64,000 bases of DNA from Mesorhizobium sp. (GCF_023954305.1 NZ_JAMLIG010000001.1:2604001-2668000), one strand, 5' to 3'. Counted from the first letter of the stretch, positions 53,021-62,120 are shown. Program-made: numbers and translations. Notes: a model not told the origin generated them from the sequence alone.

Positions 53021-54250
53021 ATGCAACGCTTTCTACCCATTGCCACTTTGGCCCTCTCCCTCTTCTCACCGGCCGCATTCGCGGCGGACATCGCCGTCGA
53101 GGCGGGCGAGGGCGCCAACGAACGCCTGATCGAGGCGCTGATCTCGGCGCAGCCGGGCGATACCGTCAAGATCGGCCCCGGGCGGTTCGAACTGACCGAA
53201 GGGCTTTCGCTCGATGTCGACGACGTCAAGGTGCAGGGCGCGGGCGCCGGCCAGACGGTACTGTCCTTCAAGGGCCAGACCGGCGCGGGCGAAGGCGTGC
53301 TCGTCACCTCCGACCGCGTGGTGCTCGAAGACTTCGCCGTCGAGGACACGAAGGGCGACGGCGTCAAGTCCAAAGGCTCGGACCAGATTACCTTCCGCAA
53401 CCTGTCGGTCGTCTGGACCGGCGGGCCGAAAGCCGAGAACGGCGCCTACGGCGTCTATCCGGTCTCGTCGAAAAACGTTCTGATCGACGGCGTCTATGTT
53501 TCCGGCGCGTCGGACGCCGGCATCTATGTCGGCCAGAGCGAGGACATCGTCGTGCGCAACAGCCGCGCCGAATACAATGTCGCCGGCATCGAGATCGAGA
53601 ACTCGAAGCGGGCCGACGTGACCAGGAACACGGTCACGCACAACACCGGCGGCATCCTGGTCTTCGACCTGCCCAACTTGCCCGTGCAAGGGGGCCAGGA
53701 TGTAAGGGTGTTCGACAACGACGTGGTCGAGAACGACACCCCGAACTTTGCGCCCAAGGGCAACATCGTGGCCATCGTGCCGAAGGGCATCGGCGTCATG
53801 GTGATGGCCAACCGCAACGTCCACGTCTTCGGCAACCGCTTCGACAAGAACGGCACGGCTCATGTGCTGATCGCCGCCTATCCGAACGAGTATGACGACG
53901 ACAACTACATGTTCGTGCCGCGCGGCGTCTTCATCCACGGCAATACGTACGGCGAGGGCGGCTACGAGCCGGACGGCGAGGTCGGCAAGATCATCACAGA
54001 CGTGTCCGGCACGCCGGTTCCCGACATCGTCTGGGACGGGGTCACCCGGATTCCGGAATATTTCTCCTGGGTGAGCGCGGAGGACAAGGTCTACATCGAC
54101 GAGGCCGACGGCACGACCTTCGCCAATCTCAAGATGATCTCCCAGATGCTCCTGCCCTGGAGCACGTCGCCCGACACCGACATTGCCGGCTACAAGGGAT
54201 CGCTGCCCGAGCCGGCACCGGTGAAGCTGCCGCAGGACAGCGGGTCGTAA
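53021..54250 (+). CDS. secreted right-handed parallel beta-helix protein
   Basis: A 409-residue protein with a signal peptide (ALSLFSPAAFA-A) and repeated beta-helix rungs (VLEDFAVEDTKGDGVKSKG, NVLIDGVYVSGASDAGIYVG, IVVRNSRAEYNVAGIEIENS, ADVTRNTVTHNTGGILVF). It matches the type of beta-helix protein encoded next to SO2930-like diheme cytochromes, as seen here. Function of the pair is unknown; redox or metal handling in the periplasm is possible. Divergent from rplU. Confidence 0.88.
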   Translation: MQRFLPIATLALSLFSPAAFAADIAVEAGEGANERLIEALISAQPGDTVKIGPGRFELTEGLSLDVDDVKVQGAGAGQTVLSFKGQTGAGEGVLVTSDRVVLEDFAVEDTKGDGVKSKGSDQITFRNLSVVWTGGPKAENGAYGVYPVSSKNVLIDGVYVSGASDAGIYVGQSEDIVVRNSRAEYNVAGIEIENSKRADVTRNTVTHNTGGILVFDLPNLPVQGGQDVRVFDNDVVENDTPNFAPKGNIVAIVPKGIGVMVMANRNVHVFGNRFDKNGTAHVLIAAYPNEYDDDNYMFVPRGVFIHGNTYGEGGYEPDGEVGKIITDVSGTPVPDIVWDGVTRIPEYFSWVSAEDKVYIDEADGTTFANLKMISQMLLPWSTSPDTDIAGYKGSLPEPAPVKLPQDSGS

Positions 54251-54264
54251 GGGTCGCGGGGCCT

Positions 54265-55488
54265 ATGGGCTTGCGTTTCGTCGCGCCCCCCTCTGGCCTG
54301 CCGGCCATCTCCCCCACGCGGGGCGAGATTGGCAGTTCCAATGTCGCTGCTCTGTCTCCAGCGTCGGCGATTGGCGAAAACCATCGCGACAGCCAATCTC
54401 CCCCCTTGTGGGGGAGATGGCCGGCAGGCCAGAGGGGGGCGCGAGGGATCGCTGCGGCCGTAGTTGCGGCGGCTTTCGCTTTGCTTCCGCTACCCGCCCA
54501 CGCCGTCTCCGCCGACGCGATCCTCGCCGCCAAGCCGCCGAAACTGCTGTCCGAATTCGGCTTCTTCGCCGACGGCGGCAGGCAGGTGCCGGCCGAAGGC
54601 GTGATCCCCTACCACCTCGCCACGCCGCTGTTCACCGATTTCGCCGAGAAGTTCCGCTTCGTGCATGTCCCCGCGGGACAGTCGGCGACCTACAACCCCG
54701 ACGAGGCGTTCGACTTCCCGGTCGGCACGGCGCTGATCAAGACCTTCGCCTTCCCGGCGGACCTTCGCGCGCCCGACAGGGATGTGCGGCTGATCGAGAC
54801 GCGCGTCCTCGTCAGGCAGGAGGCCGGCTGGCAGGCCTGGGCCTATGTCTGGAACGCCGAGCAGACCGAGGCCGAGCTGAAGATCGCCGGGGCGAAGGTG
54901 GACATTGCCGTCACCGGCAAAGACGGCGCGCCGCTCGCCTTCACCTATGCCGTTCCGAACAAGAACCAGTGCAAGGGCTGCCACGCTTTCGATGGCGAGG
55001 TCGCGCCGCTCGGACCCAAGGCGCGCAACCTCAATGTCGACCATCCCTACGCATCCGGAGCCGAGAACCAGCTCGCGCACTGGACGTCCGCGGGCATCCT
55101 TTCCGGTGCCCCCGCGCCCGCCGAGGCGCCGTCCGTTCCCGTATGGGGGGATGCGGCCGCGCCGACCGAGGCGCGCGCCCGCGCCTGGCTCGACACCAAC
55201 TGCGCGCACTGCCACCGCAGGGAAGGCCCCGCCTCGAATTCGGGCCTCTACCTCACCTGGGGCGAAGAGGATCGGGTGGCGCTCGGCGTGGGCAAGCGGC
55301 CGGTGGCGGCGGGCCGCGGCAGCGGCGACCGGGCCTTCGACATCGATCCGGGGCGTCCGGACAACTCGATCCTTCTCTACCGGGTCGAAAGCACCGAGCC
55401 CGGCATCATGATGCCCGAGATCGGACGCACGCAAACGGATCCGGAGGCCGTGGCGCTGCTGCGGAGATGGGTCGAAGAGATGCGTTAA
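54265..55488 (+). CDS. SO2930-like diheme c-type cytochrome
   Basis: Periplasmic cytochrome with two heme motifs, CKGCH (about residue 236) and CAHCH (about 316), near NIDPGRPDNS-like DIDPGRPDNSILLYRVES. A hydrophobic signal segment (AAAVVAAAFALLPLPAHA) starts only at about residue 56. The preceding 50 codons are a 160-base palindrome (54283-54442), so the true start is uncertain: either the palindrome is translated as a leader or a start inside its right arm is used. It lies 14 bases after the beta-helix gene, with which it forms a conserved pair. Confidence 0.82.
   Translation: MGLRFVAPPSGLPAISPTRGEIGSSNVAALSPASAIGENHRDSQSPPLWGRWPAGQRGARGIAAAVVAAAFALLPLPAHAVSADAILAAKPPKLLSEFGFFADGGRQVPAEGVIPYHLATPLFTDFAEKFRFVHVPAGQSATYNPDEAFDFPVGTALIKTFAFPADLRAPDRDVRLIETRVLVRQEAGWQAWAYVWNAEQTEAELKIAGAKVDIAVTGKDGAPLAFTYAVPNKNQCKGCHAFDGEVAPLGPKARNLNVDHPYASGAENQLAHWTSAGILSGAPAPAEAPSVPVWGDAAAPTEARARAWLDTNCAHCHRREGPASNSGLYLTWGEEDRVALGVGKRPVAAGRGSGDRAFDIDPGRPDNSILLYRVESTEPGIMMPEIGRTQTDPEAVALLRRWVEEMR
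54283..54442. repeat. 160-bp element with perfect 33-bp inverted repeat at the cytochrome start
   Basis: Bases 54283-54315 and 54410-54442 are exact reverse complements; the arm starts GCGCCCCCCTCTGGCC. Inner GATTGGC/GCCAATC arms add a second stem. In RNA this would fold into a long hairpin just upstream of, or over, the signal-peptide region. Confidence 0.9.
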
Positions 55489-55629
55489 CCCTCGGCTGGT
55501 AGCGTGACGCGGTTACCCGTTTCCTTAAGGGAAGCGTAACACGGGATCACACAAAGTGATGCCAAGGACAAACCCATATATGGCACTAATTTGTCAAAAG
55601 CGGGAATCGCGGCGGGGTAGTCGACCAGC

Positions 55630-56982
55630 ATGACCAGGCGTTATTTCGGCACGGACGGTATCCGGGGGCGGGCAAACAGTTTTCCGATGACGGCGGAAGT
55701 CGCCATGAAGGTGGGCATGGCGGCGGGAACGTCGTTCCAGCGCGGCTCGCACCGCCATCGCGTCGTCATCGGCAAGGACACGCGATTGTCCGGCTACATG
55801 CTCGAAAACGCGATGGTTGCCGGCTTCTGTGCCGCCGGCATGGACGTCTTCCTGCTCGGACCAGTGCCGACACCTGCGGTGGCGATGCTCTGCCGGTCGC
55901 TGCGCGCCGATCTCGGCGTGATGATCTCGGCCTCGCACAACGCCTATCAGGACAATGGCATCAAGCTTTTCGGCCCCGACGGGTACAAGCTGTCGGACGA
56001 GATCGAGCTTCGCATCGAATCCCTTATCGAGACGGATCTCACCGCGTCGCTCGCCGATTCCGAGACGATCGGGCGAGCCAAGCGTATCGACGGCGTGCAT
56101 GACCGCTATATCGAGTTTGCCAAGCGCACGCTGCCGCGATCGATGTCGCTTGCCGGCATGCGAGTCGTCATCGATTGCGCCAATGGCGCCGCCTACAAGG
56201 TCGCGCCCGCCGCGCTGTGGGAGCTGGGCGCGGAAGTCGTCACCATCAATGCCGAACCCAACGGCCTGAACATCAACCTCGACTGCGGCTCGACCCATCC
56301 GATGGCGCTTTCGAAGAAGGTGCATGAGGTGCGCGCCGACATCGGCATAGCGCTCGACGGCGATGCCGACCGCATGGTCATCGTCGACGAGAACGGAACT
56401 CTGATCGACGGCGACCAGATCATGGCGCTGATCGCGGAGGCTTGGCACCAGAGCGGCCGTCTGGCGGGCGGCGGCGTGGTCGCGACCGTGATGTCCAATC
56501 TCGGCCTGGAGCGCTATCTCGGCGATCTCGGCCTGTCGCTCCACCGCACCAAGGTCGGCGACCGCTACGTCGTCGAACACATGCGCGCGCACGGCTTCAA
56601 CGTCGGCGGCGAGCAGTCCGGCCATATCGTGCTGTCCGATTTCGCCACGACCGGCGACGGTCTCGTCTCGGCGCTGCAGGTGCTGGCCTGCATCAAGCGG
56701 GCCGGAAAGCCCGCGAGTGAGGTCTGCCGCAAGTTCGAGCCGGTGCCGCAGGTGCTGAAGAACGTCCGCTTCAACGGCGGCAAGCCGCTCGAGAGCGATC
56801 CGGTCAAGGCGATGATCGAGGACGCGCGCACCCGTCTCGGCAAATCCGGCCGACTCGTCATCCGTCCGTCCGGTACCGAGCCGCTTATCCGCGTCATGGC
56901 GGAAGCGGACGACCGCGGCCTCGTCGAGACCGTCGTCAACGACATCGTCGGCGCGATCTCGGCGATACGCTCCGCCGCCTGA
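55630..56982 (+). CDS. glmM: phosphoglucosamine mutase
   Basis: Converts glucosamine-6-phosphate to glucosamine-1-phosphate for peptidoglycan and LPS. The 450 residues show RRYFGTDGIRGRAN at the start, the phosphoserine loop ISASHNAYQDNGIK with Ser102, the metal loop IALDGDADR and RPSGTEPLIRVMAE at the end. In many Rhizobiales it directly follows ftsH; here it is alone after the cytochrome, pointing to rearrangement. Confidence 0.97.
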   Translation: MTRRYFGTDGIRGRANSFPMTAEVAMKVGMAAGTSFQRGSHRHRVVIGKDTRLSGYMLENAMVAGFCAAGMDVFLLGPVPTPAVAMLCRSLRADLGVMISASHNAYQDNGIKLFGPDGYKLSDEIELRIESLIETDLTASLADSETIGRAKRIDGVHDRYIEFAKRTLPRSMSLAGMRVVIDCANGAAYKVAPAALWELGAEVVTINAEPNGLNINLDCGSTHPMALSKKVHEVRADIGIALDGDADRMVIVDENGTLIDGDQIMALIAEAWHQSGRLAGGGVVATVMSNLGLERYLGDLGLSLHRTKVGDRYVVEHMRAHGFNVGGEQSGHIVLSDFATTGDGLVSALQVLACIKRAGKPASEVCRKFEPVPQVLKNVRFNGGKPLESDPVKAMIEDARTRLGKSGRLVIRPSGTEPLIRVMAEADDRGLVETVVNDIVGAISAIRSAA

Positions 56983-57085
56983 GCCTTTTCCGATCCCTCG
57001 GACCGGCACCTCCGCATCTGCCCCGCGGGGGCGCTTGCCGTTGAATCTGAAGCTTTTTTGCAAGCATCATGGTTAAGTTGCAGGG

Positions 57086-57100
57086 TTAATCGGCGCTTAA
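57086..57100 (+). promoter_or_regulatory. CtrA box upstream of porin 1
   Basis: TTAA-TCGGCGC-TTAA, a perfect CtrA consensus, 79 bases before the porin start. A further TTAA lies 9 bases to its left. Confidence 0.55.
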
Positions 57101-57178
57101 CCTTTCCACTTCATTATCCAAACCCGGACGAGGTCTATCCGCTGGCATCGCGCCTTTTGGATCGAGAGGGTGAAGGAT

Positions 57179-58021
57179 ATGCTCAAACAGGTGAAAAAGA
57201 CGCTGTTCGGCGCCGCGGTCATGGCGGCTTGCGTCGTGCCGGCACTGGCAGCCGATATCTACGAACCTCCGGTCTACGCGCCGGAGCCAGTCTATGTCGA
57301 ACCGCAGCCGGAACCGGTCGACTACGGCGGGTGGTACATTCGCGGCGACCTGGACTACCACGCGACCAAGTTCCGTGGTGCCGACTACATCACCTATGGC
57401 CCGCCTCCGGGAACCGGTACTTTCGATTTCGGCGACATCGACCCGTCCTGGTCGGTTGGCGGCGGCGTCGGCTACCAGGTGAGCAGGTATCTGCGCACCG
57501 ACCTCACCATCGACTGGATGGGCAAGGCTGATTTCAACGGCCAGACGTCGGGCACCTGCGGCGGCGTCCCCTGCGTGTCGGTCGACACCTCGGCCATGAG
57601 CGCGCTTCTGCTGCTCGCCAACGCCTATGCCGAGTTCGGCACCTGGCATGGCATCACGCCCTATGTCGGCGCCGGTATCGGCGGCGCTTATGTGAAGTGG
57701 GATACGCTGCGCAACACGGCCGGCGGCATCACCACGGACCACGACGGCTCGGCCAACTGGCGCTTCGCCTGGGCGCTCATGGCCGGCGCGTCCTACTGCC
57801 TGACCAATGATCTCCAGCTCGACGCCGGATATCGCTACACCAACATCGCCGGCGGCCGGATGTTCGAATATGCCGGCGGCGTGGCCCCGGGCTTCGACAA
57901 GGGCTTCCATATCCACGAGGGCCGCGTCGGCCTGCGCTATCAGTTCGGCGGCCGCAGCGCCTGCTACGAGCCGGAGCCGGTCGCCTACGAGCCGCCGGTC
58001 AACCCGCCGATCTACAAGTAA
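57179..58021 (+). CDS. outer-membrane beta-barrel protein (Omp25/porin-family)
   Basis: The 280-residue protein has a signal peptide (AAVMAACVVPALA-AD), a Pro/Glu-rich N-terminal segment (YEPPVYAPEPVYVEPQPEP) and an eight-stranded-barrel domain with GGWYIRGDLDYH and the TPYVGAGIGGAYVKWD hallmark strand. The C-terminus is again Pro-rich (EPVAYEPPVNPPIYK), which is unusual for a barrel ending. The ATG at 57179 is favoured; a GTG at 57170 is possible. Similar to the next gene, so the pair arose by duplication. A CtrA box precedes it. Confidence 0.88.
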   Translation: MLKQVKKTLFGAAVMAACVVPALAADIYEPPVYAPEPVYVEPQPEPVDYGGWYIRGDLDYHATKFRGADYITYGPPPGTGTFDFGDIDPSWSVGGGVGYQVSRYLRTDLTIDWMGKADFNGQTSGTCGGVPCVSVDTSAMSALLLLANAYAEFGTWHGITPYVGAGIGGAYVKWDTLRNTAGGITTDHDGSANWRFAWALMAGASYCLTNDLQLDAGYRYTNIAGGRMFEYAGGVAPGFDKGFHIHEGRVGLRYQFGGRSACYEPEPVAYEPPVNPPIYK

Positions 58022-58042
58022 GATCGAAATCCGAACATCGAG

Positions 58043-58073
58043 CCGCCCGGAGAAATCCGGGCGGTTTTCATTT
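58043..58073 (+). terminator. intrinsic terminator after porin 1
   Basis: Stem CCGCCCGG/CCGGGCGG with a 6-base loop, followed by TTTTCATTT. Confidence 0.88.
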
Positions 58074-58110
58074 GCGGCGCGTGCATGGGAATTCGGCAAA
58101 ATCCTCATGG

Positions 58111-58125
58111 TTAACCGGCGTTTAA
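58111..58125 (+). promoter_or_regulatory. CtrA box upstream of porin 2
   Basis: TTAA-CCGGCGT-TTAA, a perfect CtrA consensus, 75 bases before the start. It overlaps a TTAACC-N5-GGTTAA palindrome (58122-58138). Confidence 0.55.
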
Positions 58126-58199
58126 CCAAGATGGTTAACAGTGAGCCAATACAGAGCCAGCAGCCGAATCGGTCTGGCCGTGAGACCGGAGTTGGACCC

Positions 58200-58967
58200 A
58201 TGCGATTGTCTTTGTGCACCGCCCTGCCGATCGTCCTCCTCGGCGTGGCGTCGCCGTCGGCCGTCCTCGCCGCGGACTATGAACCGCCGATGGTCATCGA
58301 CACGCCGGAGGAATATGTGCCGGTCGAGGTCGGCAGCGGCTGGTACCTGCGCGGCGACATCGGCTACAAGTTCAACACGCCCTATCGCGACTCGGTGTTC
58401 GGCCCGAGCCCCGTCTATTCCTATGAGGACAACAGCCTGCCGCTGACCGGCAGCATCGGGTTCGGCTACCGCTTCACGGACTATTTCCGCATGGAAGCAA
58501 ACCTCGGTCTGCTGACCACCGATTCATCGACCCTGAACTATCTCACCACCGATGGCATGGGCGTCGTCGATTCCGCCGTCCGCGTCTCGACCGAGAACGA
58601 GATCTGGACCGGCATGGTCAACGCCTATGCCGATCTCGGCACTTTCGTCGGCTTCACGCCTTATATCGGCGCCGGCATCGGCGTCGCGGCCACGAAGCGC
58701 AACTACAGCTTCGCCCAGGATTTCGTCGACGGCGCCCTGGTCGATGTGGCCTACGCGGACAACGCACTCCAATATGTCTTCGCCTACTCGCTGCGGGCGG
58801 GCGTGAACTACCAGCTCACCAGAAATCTCTCGGTGGACCTTGGTTATGAGTATCTCTCCGCCCCGGACGCGGAATACGTGACGATGGTCACGCCAACCAC
58901 GTATGCGATCAACACGGGCGTCGACTACCACCAGATCAAGCTCGGCCTGCGCTACGCGCTCTGGTAG
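58200..58967 (+). CDS. outer-membrane beta-barrel protein (Omp25/porin-family), paralogue
   Basis: A 255-residue paralogue of the preceding porin with signal peptide (TALPIVLLGVASPSAVLA-A), SGWYLRGDIGYKFN and GFTPYIGAGIGVAATKRN, ending with HQIKLGLRYALW, a proper C-terminal aromatic barrel signature. The longer open frame to the left runs through the previous gene in another phase. It lacks the Pro-rich tail of its neighbour. A CtrA box precedes it. Confidence 0.9.
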   Translation: MRLSLCTALPIVLLGVASPSAVLAADYEPPMVIDTPEEYVPVEVGSGWYLRGDIGYKFNTPYRDSVFGPSPVYSYEDNSLPLTGSIGFGYRFTDYFRMEANLGLLTTDSSTLNYLTTDGMGVVDSAVRVSTENEIWTGMVNAYADLGTFVGFTPYIGAGIGVAATKRNYSFAQDFVDGALVDVAYADNALQYVFAYSLRAGVNYQLTRNLSVDLGYEYLSAPDAEYVTMVTPTTYAINTGVDYHQIKLGLRYALW

Positions 58968-58992
58968 GCGTGGCCGTATCGACTGGTCCAAC

Positions 58993-59020
58993 GAGGCGGG
59001 CTCCGGCCCGCCTCTTGCGT
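58993..59020 (+). terminator. likely terminator after porin 2
   Basis: Stem GAGGCGGGC/GCCCGCCTC with a TCCG loop, followed by TTGCGTTG. The T-run is weak but the stem is strong. Confidence 0.6.
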
Positions 59021-59089
59021 TGCTGAAGCGGCTGACGTGTCGCCAATGACGCATCGGGAACGGCAAACGTCGTAACGACGATATTTTTC

Positions 59090-59118
59090 TTGACGGCGAG
59101 GCGTCGAGCCAATATCGC
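59090..59118 (+). promoter_or_regulatory. putative promoter of serC-serA
   Basis: TTGACG and TATCGC spaced by 17 bases, putting transcription start near 59125, just before the structured leader. Confidence 0.5.
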
Positions 59119-59123
59119 CGTCC

Positions 59124-59176
59124 GTGGGCCACCCCTCCCCAACGAGCGGGCTTACTATCTGGAAGGATAGACCACG
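59124..59176 (+). promoter_or_regulatory. serC-type RNA leader
   Basis: The short leader carries the GGGCCACCCC / AACGAGCGGGC region and ends with a GGAAGGAT ribosome-binding site before the serC ATG. It resembles the alphaproteobacterial serC RNA motif as I remember it, a conserved structure of unknown ligand in front of serC-serA. Identification is by position and partial consensus. Confidence 0.5.
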
Positions 59177-60355
59177 ATGACGACGACCGTCTCCGCGCCG
59201 GCAATGCGCCCGGCAAATCCCAATTTCTCCTCCGGACCCTGCGCGAAACGACCTGGCTGGTCGCTCGACGCGCTTGTGAACGCCGCGCTCGGCCGCTCGC
59301 ACCGCGCCAAGATCGGCAAGGACAAGCTGGCGCTCGCGATCGAGCTCACCCGCGAGGTTCTGCAGGTTCCCGCCGATTACCGCATCGGCATCGTTCCCGC
59401 CTCCGACACGGGCGCGGTCGAGATGGCGCTCTGGTCGCTGCTCGGCCAGCGCGGCGTCGACATGGTCGCGTGGGAGTCGTTCGGCGCCGGCTGGGTCACC
59501 GATGTGGTCAAGCAGCTGAAGCTCGCCGACGTCCGCACCATCGAGGCCGGCTACGGCAAGCTGCCCGACCTTTCGCAGATCGATTTCGACCGCGACGTGG
59601 TCTTCACCTGGAACGGCACGACCTCCGGCGTGCGCGTGCCGAACGGCGACTTCATCCCGGCCGATCGCCAGGGCCTGACCATCTGCGACGCGACGAGCGC
59701 CGCCTTCGCGCAGCGCCTCGACTTCGCCAAGCTCGACGTCGTGACCTTCTCCTGGCAGAAGGTGCTGGGCGGCGAGGGCGCGCATGGCATGCTCATCCTC
59801 AGCCCCCGCGCGGTCGAGCGGCTGGAAAGCTACAAGCCGGCCTGGCCGCTGCCGAAGATCTTCCGCCTCACCTCGGGCGGCAAGCTCATCGAAGGCATCT
59901 TCAAGGGCGAGACGATCAACACGCCGTCCATGCTCTGTGTCGAGGACTATCTCGACGCACTCCAGTGGGCGAAGCGCATCGGCGGGCTCGACGCGCTGGT
60001 TGCCCGCGCCGACGCGAACGCCGCCGCGGTCGACCGTTTCGTCCAGTCCTCGTCCTGGCTCGGCCATCTCGCGACCGACCCGGCGAGCCGCTCAAACACG
60101 TCGGTCTGCCTGACGATCGTCGATCCCGAAGTGACCGCGCTCGACGCCAAGGCGCAGGAAGCCTTTGCGAAGGCGATCGTCTCCGCGCTCGACAAGGCGG
60201 GCGTCGCCTACGACATCGGCCACTATCGCGACGCGCCGGTCGGCTTCCGCATCTGGTGCGGCGCGACCGTCGAGACCTCCGACCTCGAGGCACTGATGCC
60301 CTGGCTCGACTGGGCCTTCGTGCAGCAGAAGGCGGCGCTGAAGGCTGCTGCGTAG
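59177..60355 (+). CDS. serC: phosphoserine transaminase
   Basis: PLP enzyme of the phosphorylated serine pathway (3-phosphohydroxypyruvate plus glutamate to phosphoserine); it can also serve pyridoxine synthesis. The 392 residues are of the longer alphaproteobacterial type, with PNFSSGPCAKRPGW at the start, FTWNGTTSG, CDATSAAF and PLP Lys195 in FSWQKVLGGEGAHG. It heads serC-serA behind a structured leader; a palindrome lies in the gap to serA. Confidence 0.96.
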   Translation: MTTTVSAPAMRPANPNFSSGPCAKRPGWSLDALVNAALGRSHRAKIGKDKLALAIELTREVLQVPADYRIGIVPASDTGAVEMALWSLLGQRGVDMVAWESFGAGWVTDVVKQLKLADVRTIEAGYGKLPDLSQIDFDRDVVFTWNGTTSGVRVPNGDFIPADRQGLTICDATSAAFAQRLDFAKLDVVTFSWQKVLGGEGAHGMLILSPRAVERLESYKPAWPLPKIFRLTSGGKLIEGIFKGETINTPSMLCVEDYLDALQWAKRIGGLDALVARADANAAAVDRFVQSSSWLGHLATDPASRSNTSVCLTIVDPEVTALDAKAQEAFAKAIVSALDKAGVAYDIGHYRDAPVGFRIWCGATVETSDLEALMPWLDWAFVQQKAALKAAA

Positions 60356-60357
60356 GT

Positions 60358-60504
60358 TCCCTCCCCCTTGAGGGGAGGGTGGCGAACGAAGTGAGCCGGG
60401 TGGGGTCCTCCCCACCTGCTCCAACCTCAAACCAACAGGCTTCTCCCAGTCGAACCGACCCCACCCGGCCGCTTCGCGGCCACCCTCCCCTCGAGGGGGA
60501 GGGA
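60358..60504. repeat. GC-rich palindrome inside the serC-serA operon
   Basis: Arms 60358-60383 and 60479-60504 match over 26 bases with one mismatch. Inside, GAGCCGGGTGGGGTC and GACCCCACCCGGC form a second stem. The element ends 18 bases before the serA ATG. Confidence 0.85.
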
Positions 60505-60521
60505 GCTAAAAGGATACCCCC

Positions 60522-62120
60522 ATGCCCCGCGTTCTCGTTTCCGACAAACTCTCCCCCACGGCCGTGCAGATCTTCAAGGATCGCGGCGTCGAGGTCGATT
60601 ATCTGCCCGATCTCGGCAAGGACAAGGACAAGCTGCTCGAGGTGATCGGTCAGTACGATGGCCTCGCCATCCGCTCGGCCACCAAGGTCACCGAGAAGCT
60701 GATCAATGCCGCGACCAATCTCAAGGTGATCGGCCGCGCCGGCATCGGCGTCGACAATGTCGACATCCCGGCTGCCTCGCGCCGCGGCATCATCGTGATG
60801 AACACGCCCTTCGGCAATTCCATCACCACGGCCGAGCACGCCATTGCCATGATGTTCGCGCTTGCTCGCGAACTGCCCGAGGCGAGTGCCTCGACCAAGG
60901 CCGGCAAGTGGGAGAAGAACCGCTTCATGGGCGTCGAGATCACCGGCAAGACGCTCGGCATCGTCGGCTGCGGCAATATCGGCTCGATCGTCGCCACCCG
61001 CGCGGTCGGTTTGAAAATGCACGTCGTCGCCTTCGATCCGTTCCTTTCCGATAGCCGTGCGGAGGAACTGGGCGTGCAAAAGGTGGAGCTCGACGAGCTC
61101 TACGCGCGGGCGGATTTCATCACGCTGCATACGCCGATGACTGAACGCACGAGGGGCATGATCAACGCGGACGCGATCGCGAAGATGAAGAAGGGCGTGC
61201 GCATCATCAACTGCGCCCGCGGAGGCCTGATCGTCGAGCCGGATCTGCTCGAGGCGCTGAAGAGCGGCAAGGTGGCGGGCGCGGCCCTCGACGTGTTTGA
61301 GGTCGAACCCGCGACAGAAAGCCCGTTCTTCGGCCTGGAAAACGTCATCGCGACTCCGCATCTCGGCGCGTCGACCAGCGAGGCGCAGGAGAACGTCGCG
61401 CTACAGGTGGCCGAGCAGATGGCGGATTACCTGATCAAGGGCGCCGTCACCAACGCGATCAACATGCCGTCGATCACCGCCGAGGAAGCGCCGAAGCTCA
61501 AGCCCTTCGTCAAGCTTGCCGAAGTGCTCGGCGCCTTCGTCGGCCAGGTGACCGAGGAGCCGATCAAGGAGGTCGAGATCCTGTTCGACGGCTCCACCGC
61601 CGCGATGAACACGCGTGCGCTGATCTCGGCGGCGCTCGCCGGCCTCATCCGGCCGCAGGTCTCCGACGTCAACATGGTCTCGGCGCCGATCATGGTGAAA
61701 GAGCGCGGCATCATCGTCTCGGAGGTCAAGCGCGACAAGTCGGGCGTCTTCGACGGCTACATCAAGCTGACGGTGACGACCGAGAAGCAGACGCGATCGA
61801 TCGCCGGCACCTGCTTCTCCGACCACAAGCCGCGCTTCATCCAGATCAAGGGCATCAATCTCGACGCCGAAGTGGGGCAGCACATGCTCTACACCACCAA
61901 TCCGGATGCGCCCGGCATCATTGGCCTGCTCGGCACGATCTGCGGGCAGCACGGCGTCAACATCGCCAACTTCCAGCTCGGCCGCAACAGGCCGGGCGGC
62001 GACGCGATCGCGCTGCTCTATCTCGACGCGCCGTTCCCCGAGAGCGTGCTCGCCGAACTGCGGGCCAACCCCAAGATCGCTTCGGCCAAGCCGCTTACTT
62101 TCGACGTCGCGGCGGCGTGA
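60522..62120 (+). CDS. serA: D-3-phosphoglycerate dehydrogenase
   Basis: First step of serine synthesis from 3-phosphoglycerate. The 532 residues are the long form: substrate domain, NAD-binding GCGNIG (149-154), catalytic ENVIATPHLGAST with His, the intervening ASB-like domain (about 315-450) and a C-terminal ACT domain (about 455-532, HMLYTTNPDAPGIIGLL) for serine feedback. A strong terminator follows 26 bases after the stop. RNA from serC must cross the palindrome. Confidence 0.97.
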   Translation: MPRVLVSDKLSPTAVQIFKDRGVEVDYLPDLGKDKDKLLEVIGQYDGLAIRSATKVTEKLINAATNLKVIGRAGIGVDNVDIPAASRRGIIVMNTPFGNSITTAEHAIAMMFALARELPEASASTKAGKWEKNRFMGVEITGKTLGIVGCGNIGSIVATRAVGLKMHVVAFDPFLSDSRAEELGVQKVELDELYARADFITLHTPMTERTRGMINADAIAKMKKGVRIINCARGGLIVEPDLLEALKSGKVAGAALDVFEVEPATESPFFGLENVIATPHLGASTSEAQENVALQVAEQMADYLIKGAVTNAINMPSITAEEAPKLKPFVKLAEVLGAFVGQVTEEPIKEVEILFDGSTAAMNTRALISAALAGLIRPQVSDVNMVSAPIMVKERGIIVSEVKRDKSGVFDGYIKLTVTTEKQTRSIAGTCFSDHKPRFIQIKGINLDAEVGQHMLYTTNPDAPGIIGLLGTICGQHGVNIANFQLGRNRPGGDAIALLYLDAPFPESVLAELRANPKIASAKPLTFDVAAA

